This document shows positions 16,840-24,902 of a stretch of 64,000 nucleotides of DNA, piece after piece. Each line of letters begins with the position of its first letter. The first letter of the stretch is position 1. The DNA comes from Nocardioides sp. GY 10127 (GTDB taxonomy: Bacteria; Actinomycetota; Actinomycetes; Propionibacteriales; Nocardioidaceae). Under the pieces are notes generated by a model. The model saw only the letters and a program-made list of their open reading frames with translations. It made no database searches and was not told where the DNA came from. The stretch spans positions 434,001-498,000 of the forward strand of contig NZ_STGL01000006.1 of the NCBI RefSeq assembly GCF_004919085.1. The letters run 5' to 3'. A program made the translations under genes and the position numbers.

Positions 16840-17676
16840 GTGGCTCCCTCCCCCGCTCCCGACGGCGCCCGGCGCGAGCGCCCCGACCGCGAGACCGGCA
16901 TGCGCCGCGGGCTCGACGTGCTGCTCGCCCTCGGCCTCCCCGAGGCGGTCGAGCGCGGCGGGCTGGGCGTGATGGCGATCTGCGAGATCACCGGGCGGGA
17001 GAAGAGCCAGGTCTCGCGCAGCCTCGCCACGCTCGCCGAGTACGGGATGGTCGACCGGGACCCGGGCACCCTGGCCTACCGCCTCGGCTGGCGGTTCTTC
17101 GCGATGGCGCAGCTGGCCGGCGACCGGCGCCTCCTGGACGACGCGCCGGCCGTGCTCGACACGCTGGTGGCCGACCTCGGCGAGTCCGCGTTCCTCTCGG
17201 TCCGCCAGGGCGACCACGCCGTCACCCTCGTGGCCCGCCGCCCGGGGACGGGCCTCCAGGCCTCGGCCTGGGTCGGCCAGACCTTCCCGCTGCCGCACTC
17301 CTCGGTGGGCCGCGTGCTCCTCGCCGACGCCGACGAGGACGAGGTGCGCGCGATGTTCACGCAGGCCGACCTCGCCGGCGGCCGCGGTCCGCACGCCGTC
17401 CGCGGCCCCGACGACCTGGCCGCCCGGGTCCTGGCCGCCCGCCGCGAGGGCTCGTGCACGGTCGACGGGGAGTTCGAGGAGGGCCTGCTCTCCATCGCCG
17501 CCCCCGTGCGCGACACCGCCGGGCGCACGGTCGCCGCCGTCAACGTCTCCGGCCCCCGCTTCCGGATGGTCGAGCGCCTGGACGAGGTGGTGGACCGCGT
17601 CCGCGCCGCCGGCCGAGCCCTCAGCAGCTGGGCCCCCGAGCACGCCGACGGGCTCGCGTCCACCGCGGGGGCCTGA
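16840..17676 (+). CDS. IclR family transcriptional regulator
   Basis: A 278-residue regulator. The N-terminal winged helix is visible as RRGLDVLLALGLPE through EKSQVSRSLATLAEYGMVDRD (about residues 20-70). The effector domain follows (GESAFLSVRQGDHAVTLV, PLPHSSVGRVLLA, EEGLLSIAAPVRDTAG). GTG 16840 is chosen because GAAGG lies nine bases upstream; an in-frame TTG at 16810 is less likely. It is divergent from the oxidase/Rieske operon, which it probably controls, and lies one base ahead of the MmgE/PrpD gene, so those two are cotranscribed. Confidence 0.85.
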   Translation: MAPSPAPDGARRERPDRETGMRRGLDVLLALGLPEAVERGGLGVMAICEITGREKSQVSRSLATLAEYGMVDRDPGTLAYRLGWRFFAMAQLAGDRRLLDDAPAVLDTLVADLGESAFLSVRQGDHAVTLVARRPGTGLQASAWVGQTFPLPHSSVGRVLLADADEDEVRAMFTQADLAGGRGPHAVRGPDDLAARVLAARREGSCTVDGEFEEGLLSIAAPVRDTAGRTVAAVNVSGPRFRMVERLDEVVDRVRAAGRALSSWAPEHADGLASTAGA

Positions 17677-17677
17677 G

Positions 17678-19051
17678 GTGACCGCCGCCCCCGGGCTCAC
17701 GACCGGCCTCAGCACGAAGGAGGCCACGGCCGCCGGGCCCGCGACCGGCCCGGCGGGGGCCCTCCTCGACCTCGTCACCGACCTGCGCTGGGCGGACGTG
17801 CCCGCCCACGTACGCCGGCACGTCGACACCCTCACCACCGACCTCGCCGCGGTCTGCCGGGCCGGCGTCGACGCGCCCGCCACCGCCATCGCGGCGCGGG
17901 TCGCCCGCGCGACGATGCCCGGGGAGGACGCCGTCCTGCTCGGCACGGGCGAGCGGTGCTCGGTGCTGGGCGCCGCCTTCGCCAACGCGGTCCTCGCCAA
18001 CGTCCTCGACCAGGACGACGGGCACCCCCTGGTCAAGGGTCACCCGGGCGCCGTCGTCGTCCCGGCCGCCCTGGCCGTCGGCCAGCTCGTCGACGCCACG
18101 CCCGACCGACTGGCCGCGGCGATCCTGGTCGGGTACGAGGTCGGCATCGCGGCCGCGGTGCGCCAGCACGAGCGCTGGCCGCTCTACCACGGCAGCGGGT
18201 CGTGGGGCGCGGTCGCCGCCGCGAGCGCCGCCGCCAGCCTCCTGGGGCTTGACCGGCGCACCGTCTCCCACGCCTGGGGCCTGGCCGAGTACCACGGGCC
18301 CGTGGCCCTGGTGATGCGCTCGGTCGCCCAGCCCGCCATGACCAAGGACGGCATCGGCTGGGGCGCGCACGCCGGTGTGGCCGCGGCCCTGCTGGCCGCC
18401 GAGGGCTTCACCGCCACGCCGAGCCAGCTCGAGCAGGACCCGGTGCCCGCCTCCGCCCGCACCGAGCCCTGGCAGGTGCTGCGCACCTACCTCAAGCCCT
18501 GGCCGTGCTGCCGCTGGGCGCAGCCCGGGATCGCGGCCGCCCTCGAGGTCGCCACCCAGGCCGGCCCGCTGCGCGCCGACGACGTGGAGAGCCTGGAGAT
18601 CACCACCTTCGCCGCCGCCGCCGAGCTCCAGGCGACGCCGCCGGCGGACACCGAGCAGGCCCAGTACAACGTCGTGTGGCCCGTGCTGTGGGCCCTGCTC
18701 ACCGGCGACTACCCCGTCGCCGCGGCCCTCGGCGGGTTCGACGACCCGGCTCTGCGGTCCCTGGCGGGCAGGACGACGGTGCGCACGGACGAGGTGCTCA
18801 CCGCCCAGTTCCCGGCCCGCCGCCGCACCCGCGTGGAGGTCCGCCTGCGCGACGGTCGGACGCTGGCCGCCGGCCCCGTCACCTCGCCCGGTGACCCGGG
18901 CGACCCCGGGTGGGCCGGCGTCGCCCAGCGCAAGGCCGCCGCGGCCTGGGGCGACGCGCCGCCGCCCCGGCCGGTCGCCGGGGCCGGGCTGGCCGCCCTC
19001 GACGCGGACGCGCTGCTCGGCGTCCTGCACCACCCGGTGGCGCCGGCCTGA
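17678..19051 (+). CDS. MmgE/PrpD family protein
   Basis: A 457-residue protein of the MmgE/PrpD fold, which includes 2-methylcitrate dehydratase and other dehydratases or isomerases. Family segments visible are FANAVLANVLDQDDGHP, HPGAVVVPAALAVG, YHGSGSWGAVAAASAA, TKDGIGWGAHAGVAAALLA and KPWPCCRWAQPGIAAAL. Cotranscription with the IclR gene and divergence from N-demethylation genes point to a catabolic role, not the propionate pathway, since no prpB or prpC is nearby. The substrate is unknown. Confidence 0.82.
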   Translation: MTAAPGLTTGLSTKEATAAGPATGPAGALLDLVTDLRWADVPAHVRRHVDTLTTDLAAVCRAGVDAPATAIAARVARATMPGEDAVLLGTGERCSVLGAAFANAVLANVLDQDDGHPLVKGHPGAVVVPAALAVGQLVDATPDRLAAAILVGYEVGIAAAVRQHERWPLYHGSGSWGAVAAASAAASLLGLDRRTVSHAWGLAEYHGPVALVMRSVAQPAMTKDGIGWGAHAGVAAALLAAEGFTATPSQLEQDPVPASARTEPWQVLRTYLKPWPCCRWAQPGIAAALEVATQAGPLRADDVESLEITTFAAAAELQATPPADTEQAQYNVVWPVLWALLTGDYPVAAALGGFDDPALRSLAGRTTVRTDEVLTAQFPARRRTRVEVRLRDGRTLAAGPVTSPGDPGDPGWAGVAQRKAAAAWGDAPPPRPVAGAGLAALDADALLGVLHHPVAPA

Positions 19052-19061
19052 GGCGCGGCGC

Positions 19062-19436
19062 TCAGGACCGGGCAGGCTCCGGGCTCGGGCGCACCGGGGT
19101 CGCCCCGCGCAGACGGGCGCGCAGCGAGACCGCCCAGCGGAGCAGCCCGACCAGGAGCGCCAGCCCGACCAGGGGCCAGAGCAGTCGCAGGAGCGAGGAA
19201 CCGAAGGTCCCGGCCGAGACGACGAGGTCGCCCAGGGTGGCGAGGAGCAGCAGGGCGTCGACGCCGGCCAGGACCACGACGGCGGCCAGCACCACCCGGG
19301 TGACGGTCCTGTCGTGCGGGGCGAGGCGTGCCGCGGCGTCCTCGGGGAGCCCCGCCAGCACCAGCCGCCACACGCCGTGGGCCACACCCAGGGCAGCGGC
19401 GAGGCCGATCAGGGCCAGGACCACGAACATCGACAC
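19062..19436 (-). CDS. small multi-pass membrane protein, unknown function
   Basis: A 124-residue protein with about three hydrophobic segments (residues 3-22, 46-70, 84-105) and an Arg/Pro-rich C-terminus. GTG 19436 has GAGGAGAG a few bases upstream, and an in-frame ATG two codons later is an alternative. It resembles no family I can name. It converges with the MmgE/PrpD gene and diverges from the XPB helicase gene. Confidence 0.6.
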   Translation of the reverse strand: MSMFVVLALIGLAAALGVAHGVWRLVLAGLPEDAAARLAPHDRTVTRVVLAAVVVLAGVDALLLLATLGDLVVSAGTFGSSLLRLLWPLVGLALLVGLLRWAVSLRARLRGATPVRPSPEPARS

Positions 19437-19574
19437 GGGCTCTCCTCACGACGGACGTCGGCCGCACGCTAGCCCGTCGGTCCCCCGCCCGTACCGACAT
19501 CGACGACACCGCGGCCGTGGCCGCCGCCCTGGTCTCGACCGCCACGGTGTGGACGGCCTCCGTAGGGTGGACCG

Positions 19575-21239
19575 GTGAACGACGGCCCCCTCATCGTCCA
19601 GTCGGACAAGACCCTCCTGCTCGAGATCGACCACGAGCGCGCCGCCGACTGCCGCAAGGCGATCGCCCCCTTCGCCGAGCTCGAGCGCAGCCCCGAGCAC
19701 GTCCACACCTACCGGCTGACCCCGCTCGGGCTCTGGAACGCGCGCGCCGCGGGCCACGACGCCGAGCAGGTCGTCGACACCCTGCTGGCCTACAGCCGCT
19801 ACCCCGTGCCGCACTCCCTGCTCGTGGACGTCGCGGAGACCATGGCCCGCTACGGCCGGCTGCGGCTGGAGAAGCACCCCGTGCACGGGCTGGTCCTGGT
19901 GAGCACCGACCGGCCGGTCCTGGAGGAGGTCCTGCGCGCCAAGAAGGTGGCCGGGATGCTCGGCTCGCGGATCGACCCCGACACCGTCGCCGTGCACCCC
20001 TCCGAGCGCGGCAACCTCAAGCAGGCGCTGCTCAAGCTCGGCTGGCCGGCGGAGGACTACGCGGGCTACGTCGACGGCGAGGCCCACGCCATCGACCTCC
20101 TCGAGGACGGCTGGGAGCTGCGCTCCTACCAGCGCGAGGCGGCCGAGTCCTTCTGGCACGGCGGGTCGGGCGTCGTCGTCCTGCCGTGCGGCGCGGGGAA
20201 GACGCTGGTCGGCGCCGCGTCCATGGCCCACGCGAAGACCACCACGCTCATCCTCGTCACCAACACGGTCAGCGCGCGCCAGTGGAAGGACGAGCTGGTG
20301 AGGCGGACCTCGCTGACCGCCGACGAGATCGGCGAGTACTCGGGGGCGACCAAGGAGATCCGTCCGGTCACCATCGCGACGTACCAGGTGCTCACGATGA
20401 GGCGGAAGGGCGTCTACCCGCACCTGGAGCTGCTCGACGCGCGCGACTGGGGCCTCATCGTCTACGACGAGGTGCACCTGCTGCCCGCCCCGATCTTCCG
20501 GATGACCGCCGACCTCCAGGCCCGCCGCCGCATCGGCCTCACCGCCACCCTCGTGCGCGAGGACGGCCGCGAGGGCGACGTCTTCTCCCTCATCGGCCCC
20601 AAGCGCTACGACGCGCCGTGGAAGGACATCGAGGCGCAGGGGTGGATCGCCCCGGCCGACTGCACCGAGGTGCGGGTGACGCTGCCCGAGGACGAGCGGC
20701 TCGTCTACGCCACCTCCGAGCCCGAGGAGCGGTACCGCCTCGCGTCCTGCACGCACCGCAAGGTGGACGTCGTGCGCGACCTGGTACGCCGGTTCGCCGG
20801 CCGCCCGCTGCTGGTGATCGGGCAGTACATCGAGCAGCTCGACGAGCTCGCCGCGGCCCTCGACGCCCCCGTGATCAAGGGCGAGACGACCGTGAAGGAG
20901 CGGCAGCGGCTGTTCGACGCGTTCCGCTCCGGCGAGATCGACCGGCTCGTGGTCTCCAAGGTCGCCAACTTCTCCATCGACCTGCCCTCGGCCGAGGTGG
21001 CGATCCAGGTCTCGGGCTCGTTCGGCTCGCGCCAGGAGGAGGCCCAGCGCCTCGGCCGGCTGCTGCGCCCCGGCGAGCCCGGCCCCGACGGCGAGCGCAA
21101 GGTCGCCAAGTTCTTCACCGTCGTCTCGCGCGACACCGTGGACGCCGACTTCGCCCAGAACCGGCAGCGGTTCCTGGCCGAGCAGGGCTACGCCTACCGG
21201 ATCGTCGACGCCGAGGACATCGGGGACCTCACGGTCTGA
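19575..21239 (+). CDS. DNA repair helicase XPB (SF2)
   Basis: A 554-residue superfamily 2 helicase. The N-terminus carries the Helicase_C_3-like domain seen in bacterial XPB. Motif I is CGAGKT (205-210), motif II DEVH (298-301), motif III TAT in GLTATLV and motif VI QEEAQRLGRLLR. The C-terminal RecA-like domain includes VISGETT-like VIKGETTVKERQ. It is a 3'-5' helicase implicated in DNA repair or transcription-coupled processes. GTG 19575 follows TAGGGT by six bases, consistent with a leaderless mRNA. A strong hairpin terminator lies 46 bp downstream. Confidence 0.92.
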   Translation: MNDGPLIVQSDKTLLLEIDHERAADCRKAIAPFAELERSPEHVHTYRLTPLGLWNARAAGHDAEQVVDTLLAYSRYPVPHSLLVDVAETMARYGRLRLEKHPVHGLVLVSTDRPVLEEVLRAKKVAGMLGSRIDPDTVAVHPSERGNLKQALLKLGWPAEDYAGYVDGEAHAIDLLEDGWELRSYQREAAESFWHGGSGVVVLPCGAGKTLVGAASMAHAKTTTLILVTNTVSARQWKDELVRRTSLTADEIGEYSGATKEIRPVTIATYQVLTMRRKGVYPHLELLDARDWGLIVYDEVHLLPAPIFRMTADLQARRRIGLTATLVREDGREGDVFSLIGPKRYDAPWKDIEAQGWIAPADCTEVRVTLPEDERLVYATSEPEERYRLASCTHRKVDVVRDLVRRFAGRPLLVIGQYIEQLDELAAALDAPVIKGETTVKERQRLFDAFRSGEIDRLVVSKVANFSIDLPSAEVAIQVSGSFGSRQEEAQRLGRLLRPGEPGPDGERKVAKFFTVVSRDTVDADFAQNRQRFLAEQGYAYRIVDAEDIGDLTV

Positions 21240-21285
21240 CCGCACCCGCAGCCGCACCCGCACCCGCGCACGCGTGGAAATGCAC

Positions 21286-21320
21286 GACAGGCGCACCCCC
21301 TCGGGAAGGGTGCGCCTGTC
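21286..21320 (+). terminator. hairpin terminator after XPB helicase
   Basis: A perfect 13-bp stem (GACAGGCGCACCC / GGGTGCGCCTGTC) with a 9-base loop. A C/A-rich, G-poor spacer (21240-21275) lies between the stop codon and the stem. Confidence 0.8.
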
Positions 21321-21545
21321 GCAGGGAGGTGCCGGGAGGCGTCGTGCGTGGGCAAGGGACAGCCCGGTCGACGAGGCCCCACGGCGTCGGGCCCGACCCT
21401 CCTCGTTCAGGGGTGGTCGGAGTGCCGAGCCCTGGTTCGGAGGCGCCGTCGTGCGCGGAGCTGAGCTCACGCGAGGCACGACGACGCCTCCGAGGGTGGA
21501 CCCGCCCGCCGCCAGTCCCGGGCGGGCCCACCGTGCAGCTGCTGG
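21321..21545. other. intergenic, nothing recognised
   Basis: The region between the XPB terminator and the convergent DUF5999 gene. No conserved reading frame, palindrome or repeat stands out. Confidence 0.5.
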
Positions 21546-21698
21546 TCAGGACGGGACCAGGCAACCGCCGTCGTGGAAGCGGATGACGCCGTTGCAGAGG
21601 AGGACCCAGCCCTGGTCCACGTCGTGGTCGGCAACGAGGGTGGCCTCGTTGAAGTGCGGGTCGTGCGCGTCGGGGCACGCCGGTACGTGGTGGCACAT
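21546..21698 (-). CDS. DUF5999 family small protein
   Basis: A 50-residue protein matching the pattern of the short actinobacterial DUF5999 family: MCHHVPACPDAHD at the N-terminus, then DQGWVLLCNGVIRFHDGG. Cys/His pairs near the start could bind metal. ATG 21698 is chosen as the family start with GGAGAGG 11 bases upstream; an in-frame ATG nine codons earlier has no ribosome-binding site. Upstream, 21765-21806 is a conspicuous AT-rich patch for this genome and probably contains the promoter. Function is unknown. Confidence 0.72.
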   Translation of the reverse strand: MCHHVPACPDAHDPHFNEATLVADHDVDQGWVLLCNGVIRFHDGGCLVPS

Positions 21699-21764
21699 GG
21701 GGTCTTCGTCCTCTCCGGGCGACATCGCTGGTGGATGGTGATGCCAGACACATCGGCGCCGCGG

Positions 21765-21806
21765 GAAAAAGGTTGAGAGAAAACGATTGCAAAGATATGG
21801 ACAAGG
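21765..21806 (-). promoter_or_regulatory. AT-rich island upstream of DUF5999 gene
   Basis: About 40 bp with runs of A and T (GGGAAAAAGG, GAAAACGATTGCAAAG) in an otherwise extremely GC-rich region. It probably contains the promoter of the small gene. No clear -35/-10 pair can be assigned. Confidence 0.4.
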
Positions 21807-21888
21807 ACGCTTCGGACCGCTGCCCACCCCGCGTGACCTGCCCCGCAACCACGAGCGGACCGCCCCCGGCGCCCACTAACCTGCGCAG

Positions 21889-23199
21889 GTGAGCCTCGTC
21901 GTCCGCCAGCCCGTCGCCGTCCTCCGCTCGCCCAGCCTCGACCCGGACGCCGCCCCGGGCACCGGCGTCGACCTCTCCGGCGCCGACGTCGTCCTCGACG
22001 ACGGGTCGGCGGAGGTCACCGAGGTCGACGCCCGCGGCTGCGTGGTGACGCCCGGCCTCGTCAACGCCCACCACCACCTGCTGCAGAGCGGCTTCCGGAC
22101 GCTGCCGGGCACCCGCGGCGTCCCCATGGCGGCGTGGCTCCCGGCGATGGCCGCGGCCTACGGGGAGGCCGTCATCGACCCCTCCCTCGTGGCCGCCACC
22201 GCGGCCGTCGGCGTCGCGGAGGGCCTGCTCTGCGGCGTCACCACCGTGGCCGACCACCATCTCAACTGGCCGCTCGGCACCCCGGTCGAGCACACCGTGG
22301 AGATCGCGGCGGCGATCGCCGGCGCCGCGCTCGACCTGGGCGGGCGGCTCGTCTACGTGCGCGGCTCCGCCCGCGACGACGCCGCCTGGGCCGGCGCCAG
22401 CGCCGACGCCATCGCGCGCGCCCTCGTGCCGCACGGCGGCGTGACCCCGGACGGGATGCTCCAGGTCGCGGTCGGCCCCGCGGGGGCGCACTCCGACGGC
22501 CGTGAGACCTTCGAGGCCCTCGGCGCGGTGGCTGCCGAGCACGGCCTGCGCCGACGCACCCAGGCCAACGAGCAGGTCGACGTCGACGTCGCGATGGCGA
22601 AGTACGGGCGGCGCCCGCTGGACCTGCTGGACGAGTGGGGCTGGCTCGGCCCGGACGTCACGCTCGCCCACCTCGTCGACGTCACCGACGAGGAGGTCGC
22701 CCGCCTGGCCGAGGCGGGCGTGACCGCCACCCACGCGCCGGGCTGCGACGTCCCCATGGGCTGGGGCGTGGCCCGGGTGGACCTGCTGCTGCGCGCCGGG
22801 CTGCCCGTGGGCCTCGGCACCAGCGGCGGCGGCTCCAACGACGCCGGCCACCTGCTCGCCGACGCGCGCCTCGGGATGCAGGTCTCCGGGCTCGTCGGCG
22901 CGCCCCTCCAGGCCGCGACCGTGCTCGCGCAGGCCACGCTCGGCTCCGCGCTCGGCCTCGGGCGGCCCGAGCTGGGTCACCTGGACGCCGGCACCGCCGG
23001 CGACCTCTGCGTCTGGGACGTCTCGGGCGTGGCGGACGCCGGTGTCGCCGACCCGGTCGCCGGCCTGCTGTGGGCCAACCCCGGCCGGCGTCCTCGCGAC
23101 GTCGTGGTGGGCGGCCGCGTGGTCGTCCGCGACGGCGTGCTCCTCACCGCCGACGAGTCCGAGCTGGTCGCCCGGCTCCGGGAGCGCGTCGGCCGCTGA
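21889..23199 (+). CDS. amidohydrolase resembling 8-oxoguanine deaminase, metal ligands altered
   Basis: A 436-residue TIM-barrel amidohydrolase. It is close in layout to ATZ/TRZ and 8-oxoguanine deaminases: NAHHHLLQ with H61/H63, GVTTVADHH, and SNDAGHLLADAR near the C-terminus. Two usual metal or catalytic positions differ. The HxxE His is Gln (Q225 in RTQANE), and the Asp expected just before the SND motif is Ser (S312 in GLGTSGGGSND). The protein may use a different metal scheme or be inactive as a deaminase. GTG 21889 is six bases after TAACCT (leaderless). It converges with the SDR gene. Confidence 0.75.
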   Translation: MSLVVRQPVAVLRSPSLDPDAAPGTGVDLSGADVVLDDGSAEVTEVDARGCVVTPGLVNAHHHLLQSGFRTLPGTRGVPMAAWLPAMAAAYGEAVIDPSLVAATAAVGVAEGLLCGVTTVADHHLNWPLGTPVEHTVEIAAAIAGAALDLGGRLVYVRGSARDDAAWAGASADAIARALVPHGGVTPDGMLQVAVGPAGAHSDGRETFEALGAVAAEHGLRRRTQANEQVDVDVAMAKYGRRPLDLLDEWGWLGPDVTLAHLVDVTDEEVARLAEAGVTATHAPGCDVPMGWGVARVDLLLRAGLPVGLGTSGGGSNDAGHLLADARLGMQVSGLVGAPLQAATVLAQATLGSALGLGRPELGHLDAGTAGDLCVWDVSGVADAGVADPVAGLLWANPGRRPRDVVVGGRVVVRDGVLLTADESELVARLRERVGR

Positions 23200-23226
23200 G
23201 GCGCGCCGCCGCGACGCGCGGCGGCC

Positions 23227-23985
23227 TCAGTGCATGGCCATCCCACCGGTGACGTTGAACGCCTGACCGGTGAAGTAGCTCCCCTCCTCGGAGGCGAGGA
23301 AGACCAGGAGGCCGGCGACGTCGTCGGGCGTGCCGAGGCGGCCGAGCGGCGAGAGCGCCGACCAGCGGGCCACGTCCTCCTCGGTGCGGGTGTCGGCGCC
23401 CATCTCGGTCGGCACGTAGCCGGGGCAGATGGCGTTGACGGTGACGCCGTGGCAGCCCCACTCGAGCGCGGCGACCCGACTGACGGCGACGACGGCCGCC
23501 TTGGAGGCCGCGTAGGCGACCTCGTTCGCCCCGCCCTGCTTGGCGGCCATGGAGGCGATGTTGAGGACGCGTCCCCCGCCGCCGACGGCCGCCAGGTGGC
23601 GACCGGCCTCCCGCGTGAGCAGGAAGGTGCCGGTCGCGTTGACGTCCTGGATGCGGCGCCACGTGGCCAGGTCGGTGTCGACCACGGGGGCCAGGTGGTG
23701 GATGCCGGCGGAGTTGATCGTGACCCGCACGGTGCCGAGCACGGCGGCTGCCTCCGCGAAGGCCGCGGCCACGGACCCCTCGTCGGAGACGTCGGTGCGC
23801 ACGAACCCCGCGACGGGCAGCCCGACGGGCTCGTTGACGTCGAGGACGACGACCCGCGCGCCCTCCGCGGCGAAGCGGCGGACGACGCCCGCCCCGATGC
23901 CGCGGGAGCCGCCGGCCACCACGACCCCGACACCGGCCAGGCGGCCGGCAGCCGGCGCGGACGGGGTGCCCGCCTCGGCCGTCAT
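23227..23985 (-). CDS. SDR family NAD(P)-dependent oxidoreductase
   Basis: A 252-residue classical short-chain dehydrogenase. The cofactor motif is VAGGSRGIGAG, NSAG follows near residue 90, the catalytic Ser lies in NIASMAA and the YxxxK motif is YAASK. The C-terminal NVTGGMAMH is usual for the family. ATG 23985 overlaps the stop of the creatininase-family gene (ATGA), so the two are translationally coupled and presumably act in one pathway. The substrate is unknown. Confidence 0.88.
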   Translation of the reverse strand: MTAEAGTPSAPAAGRLAGVGVVVAGGSRGIGAGVVRRFAAEGARVVVLDVNEPVGLPVAGFVRTDVSDEGSVAAAFAEAAAVLGTVRVTINSAGIHHLAPVVDTDLATWRRIQDVNATGTFLLTREAGRHLAAVGGGGRVLNIASMAAKQGGANEVAYAASKAAVVAVSRVAALEWGCHGVTVNAICPGYVPTEMGADTRTEEDVARWSALSPLGRLGTPDDVAGLLVFLASEEGSYFTGQAFNVTGGMAMH

Positions 23986-24776
23986 CCCAGGACCGGCCGG
24001 GCGGGCATGGTGAAGGTGTCGATCTCCTTCAGCGCCACCAGGCCCTGCTCGAGGCTGTGCTCGAAGATCTCCTTGCCGGCCTCGGCGGTGGCGCCGGTGG
24101 GGTCGCCGACGATGCCGGAGGGGCCGAAGTCGTCGGAGAGCCAGCCGAACGAGACCGGCATCGAGTTGAACCCGATCTGGGTGAGGCCGGCGAACTGCTC
24201 GGGGACGTTGGGGGCGAAGAGGCTCTCGTCGACCAGGTCGGGGCGCAGGTGCATGATCATGGACGTCTCGAACCAGCCGCCGTGGATGCCCAGGCCCTGC
24301 TCGTCGGGCTCGCCGTCGCGGCCGGTGCCGGCCCGGCCACGGCCCGCCGGCATCGAGAAGGTGGTGAGGCCGAAGCGGCGGCGCAGCTCGCGGTTGGTCA
24401 CGCCGAGCAGCGCCGTGTTGCCGCCGTGGCCGTTGACGAAGACGATCTTGCGCGCCGGGGTGGTGGCCACCGAGCGGCCCAGGTCGACGAGGGTGTCGAA
24501 CAGGGTCTTGGCGTCGAGCCACAGGGTGCCGGACGCCCAGTGGTGCTCGTCGGACTTGCCGATCGTGAGGGTGGGCATCTGCCAGGCGTCGATGCCGGCC
24601 TCGACCGCCATCGGCACCAGGCTGCTCACGACCGACTCCGCGACCAGCGCGTCGGTGATCAGCGGCAGGTGCGGGCCGTGGTGCTCGACGGCGCCGATCG
24701 GCACCACGAGGACGGAGTCGGCGGTGAGCCGCTCCAGCGTCTGGGGGCCGCTGAGCTCGGCGAACTTCCTGGTCAC
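23982..24776 (-). CDS. creatininase family protein
   Basis: A 264-residue member of the creatininase/MftE amidase fold. Metal-ligand motifs are present: IGAVEHHGPHLPLITD near residue 27, NGHGGNT mid-protein and HGGWFETS downstream. Members open lactams or hydrolyse amides of creatinine-like compounds. It lies downstream of the ABC substrate-binding gene on the same strand, beyond a terminator, and is coupled to the SDR. GTG 24776 is the furthest start that keeps the family N-terminus. The true substrate is not readable from sequence. Confidence 0.82.
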   Translation of the reverse strand: MTRKFAELSGPQTLERLTADSVLVVPIGAVEHHGPHLPLITDALVAESVVSSLVPMAVEAGIDAWQMPTLTIGKSDEHHWASGTLWLDAKTLFDTLVDLGRSVATTPARKIVFVNGHGGNTALLGVTNRELRRRFGLTTFSMPAGRGRAGTGRDGEPDEQGLGIHGGWFETSMIMHLRPDLVDESLFAPNVPEQFAGLTQIGFNSMPVSFGWLSDDFGPSGIVGDPTGATAEAGKEIFEHSLEQGLVALKEIDTFTMPARPVLG

Positions 24777-24825
24777 GTGCGTCTCTCCTCGTGGGTCTGG
24801 GTCCGGCGTCGGGCGCCGGACGTGA

Positions 24826-24860
24826 CGCCGCCCCGACCGGCAGGGCCGGCCGGGGCGGCG
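24826..24860 (-). terminator. hairpin terminator after ABC substrate-binding gene
   Basis: Arms 24826-24841 and 24845-24860 pair over 16 positions with one mismatch. A C/A-rich spacer containing the complement of GGGTGGTGCAGTGCTGCGG separates it from the upstream stop codon. Confidence 0.7.
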
Positions 24861-24902
24861 GGGTGGTGCTGGTGCTGGGTGGTGCAGTGCTGCGGACCTA
24901 CG

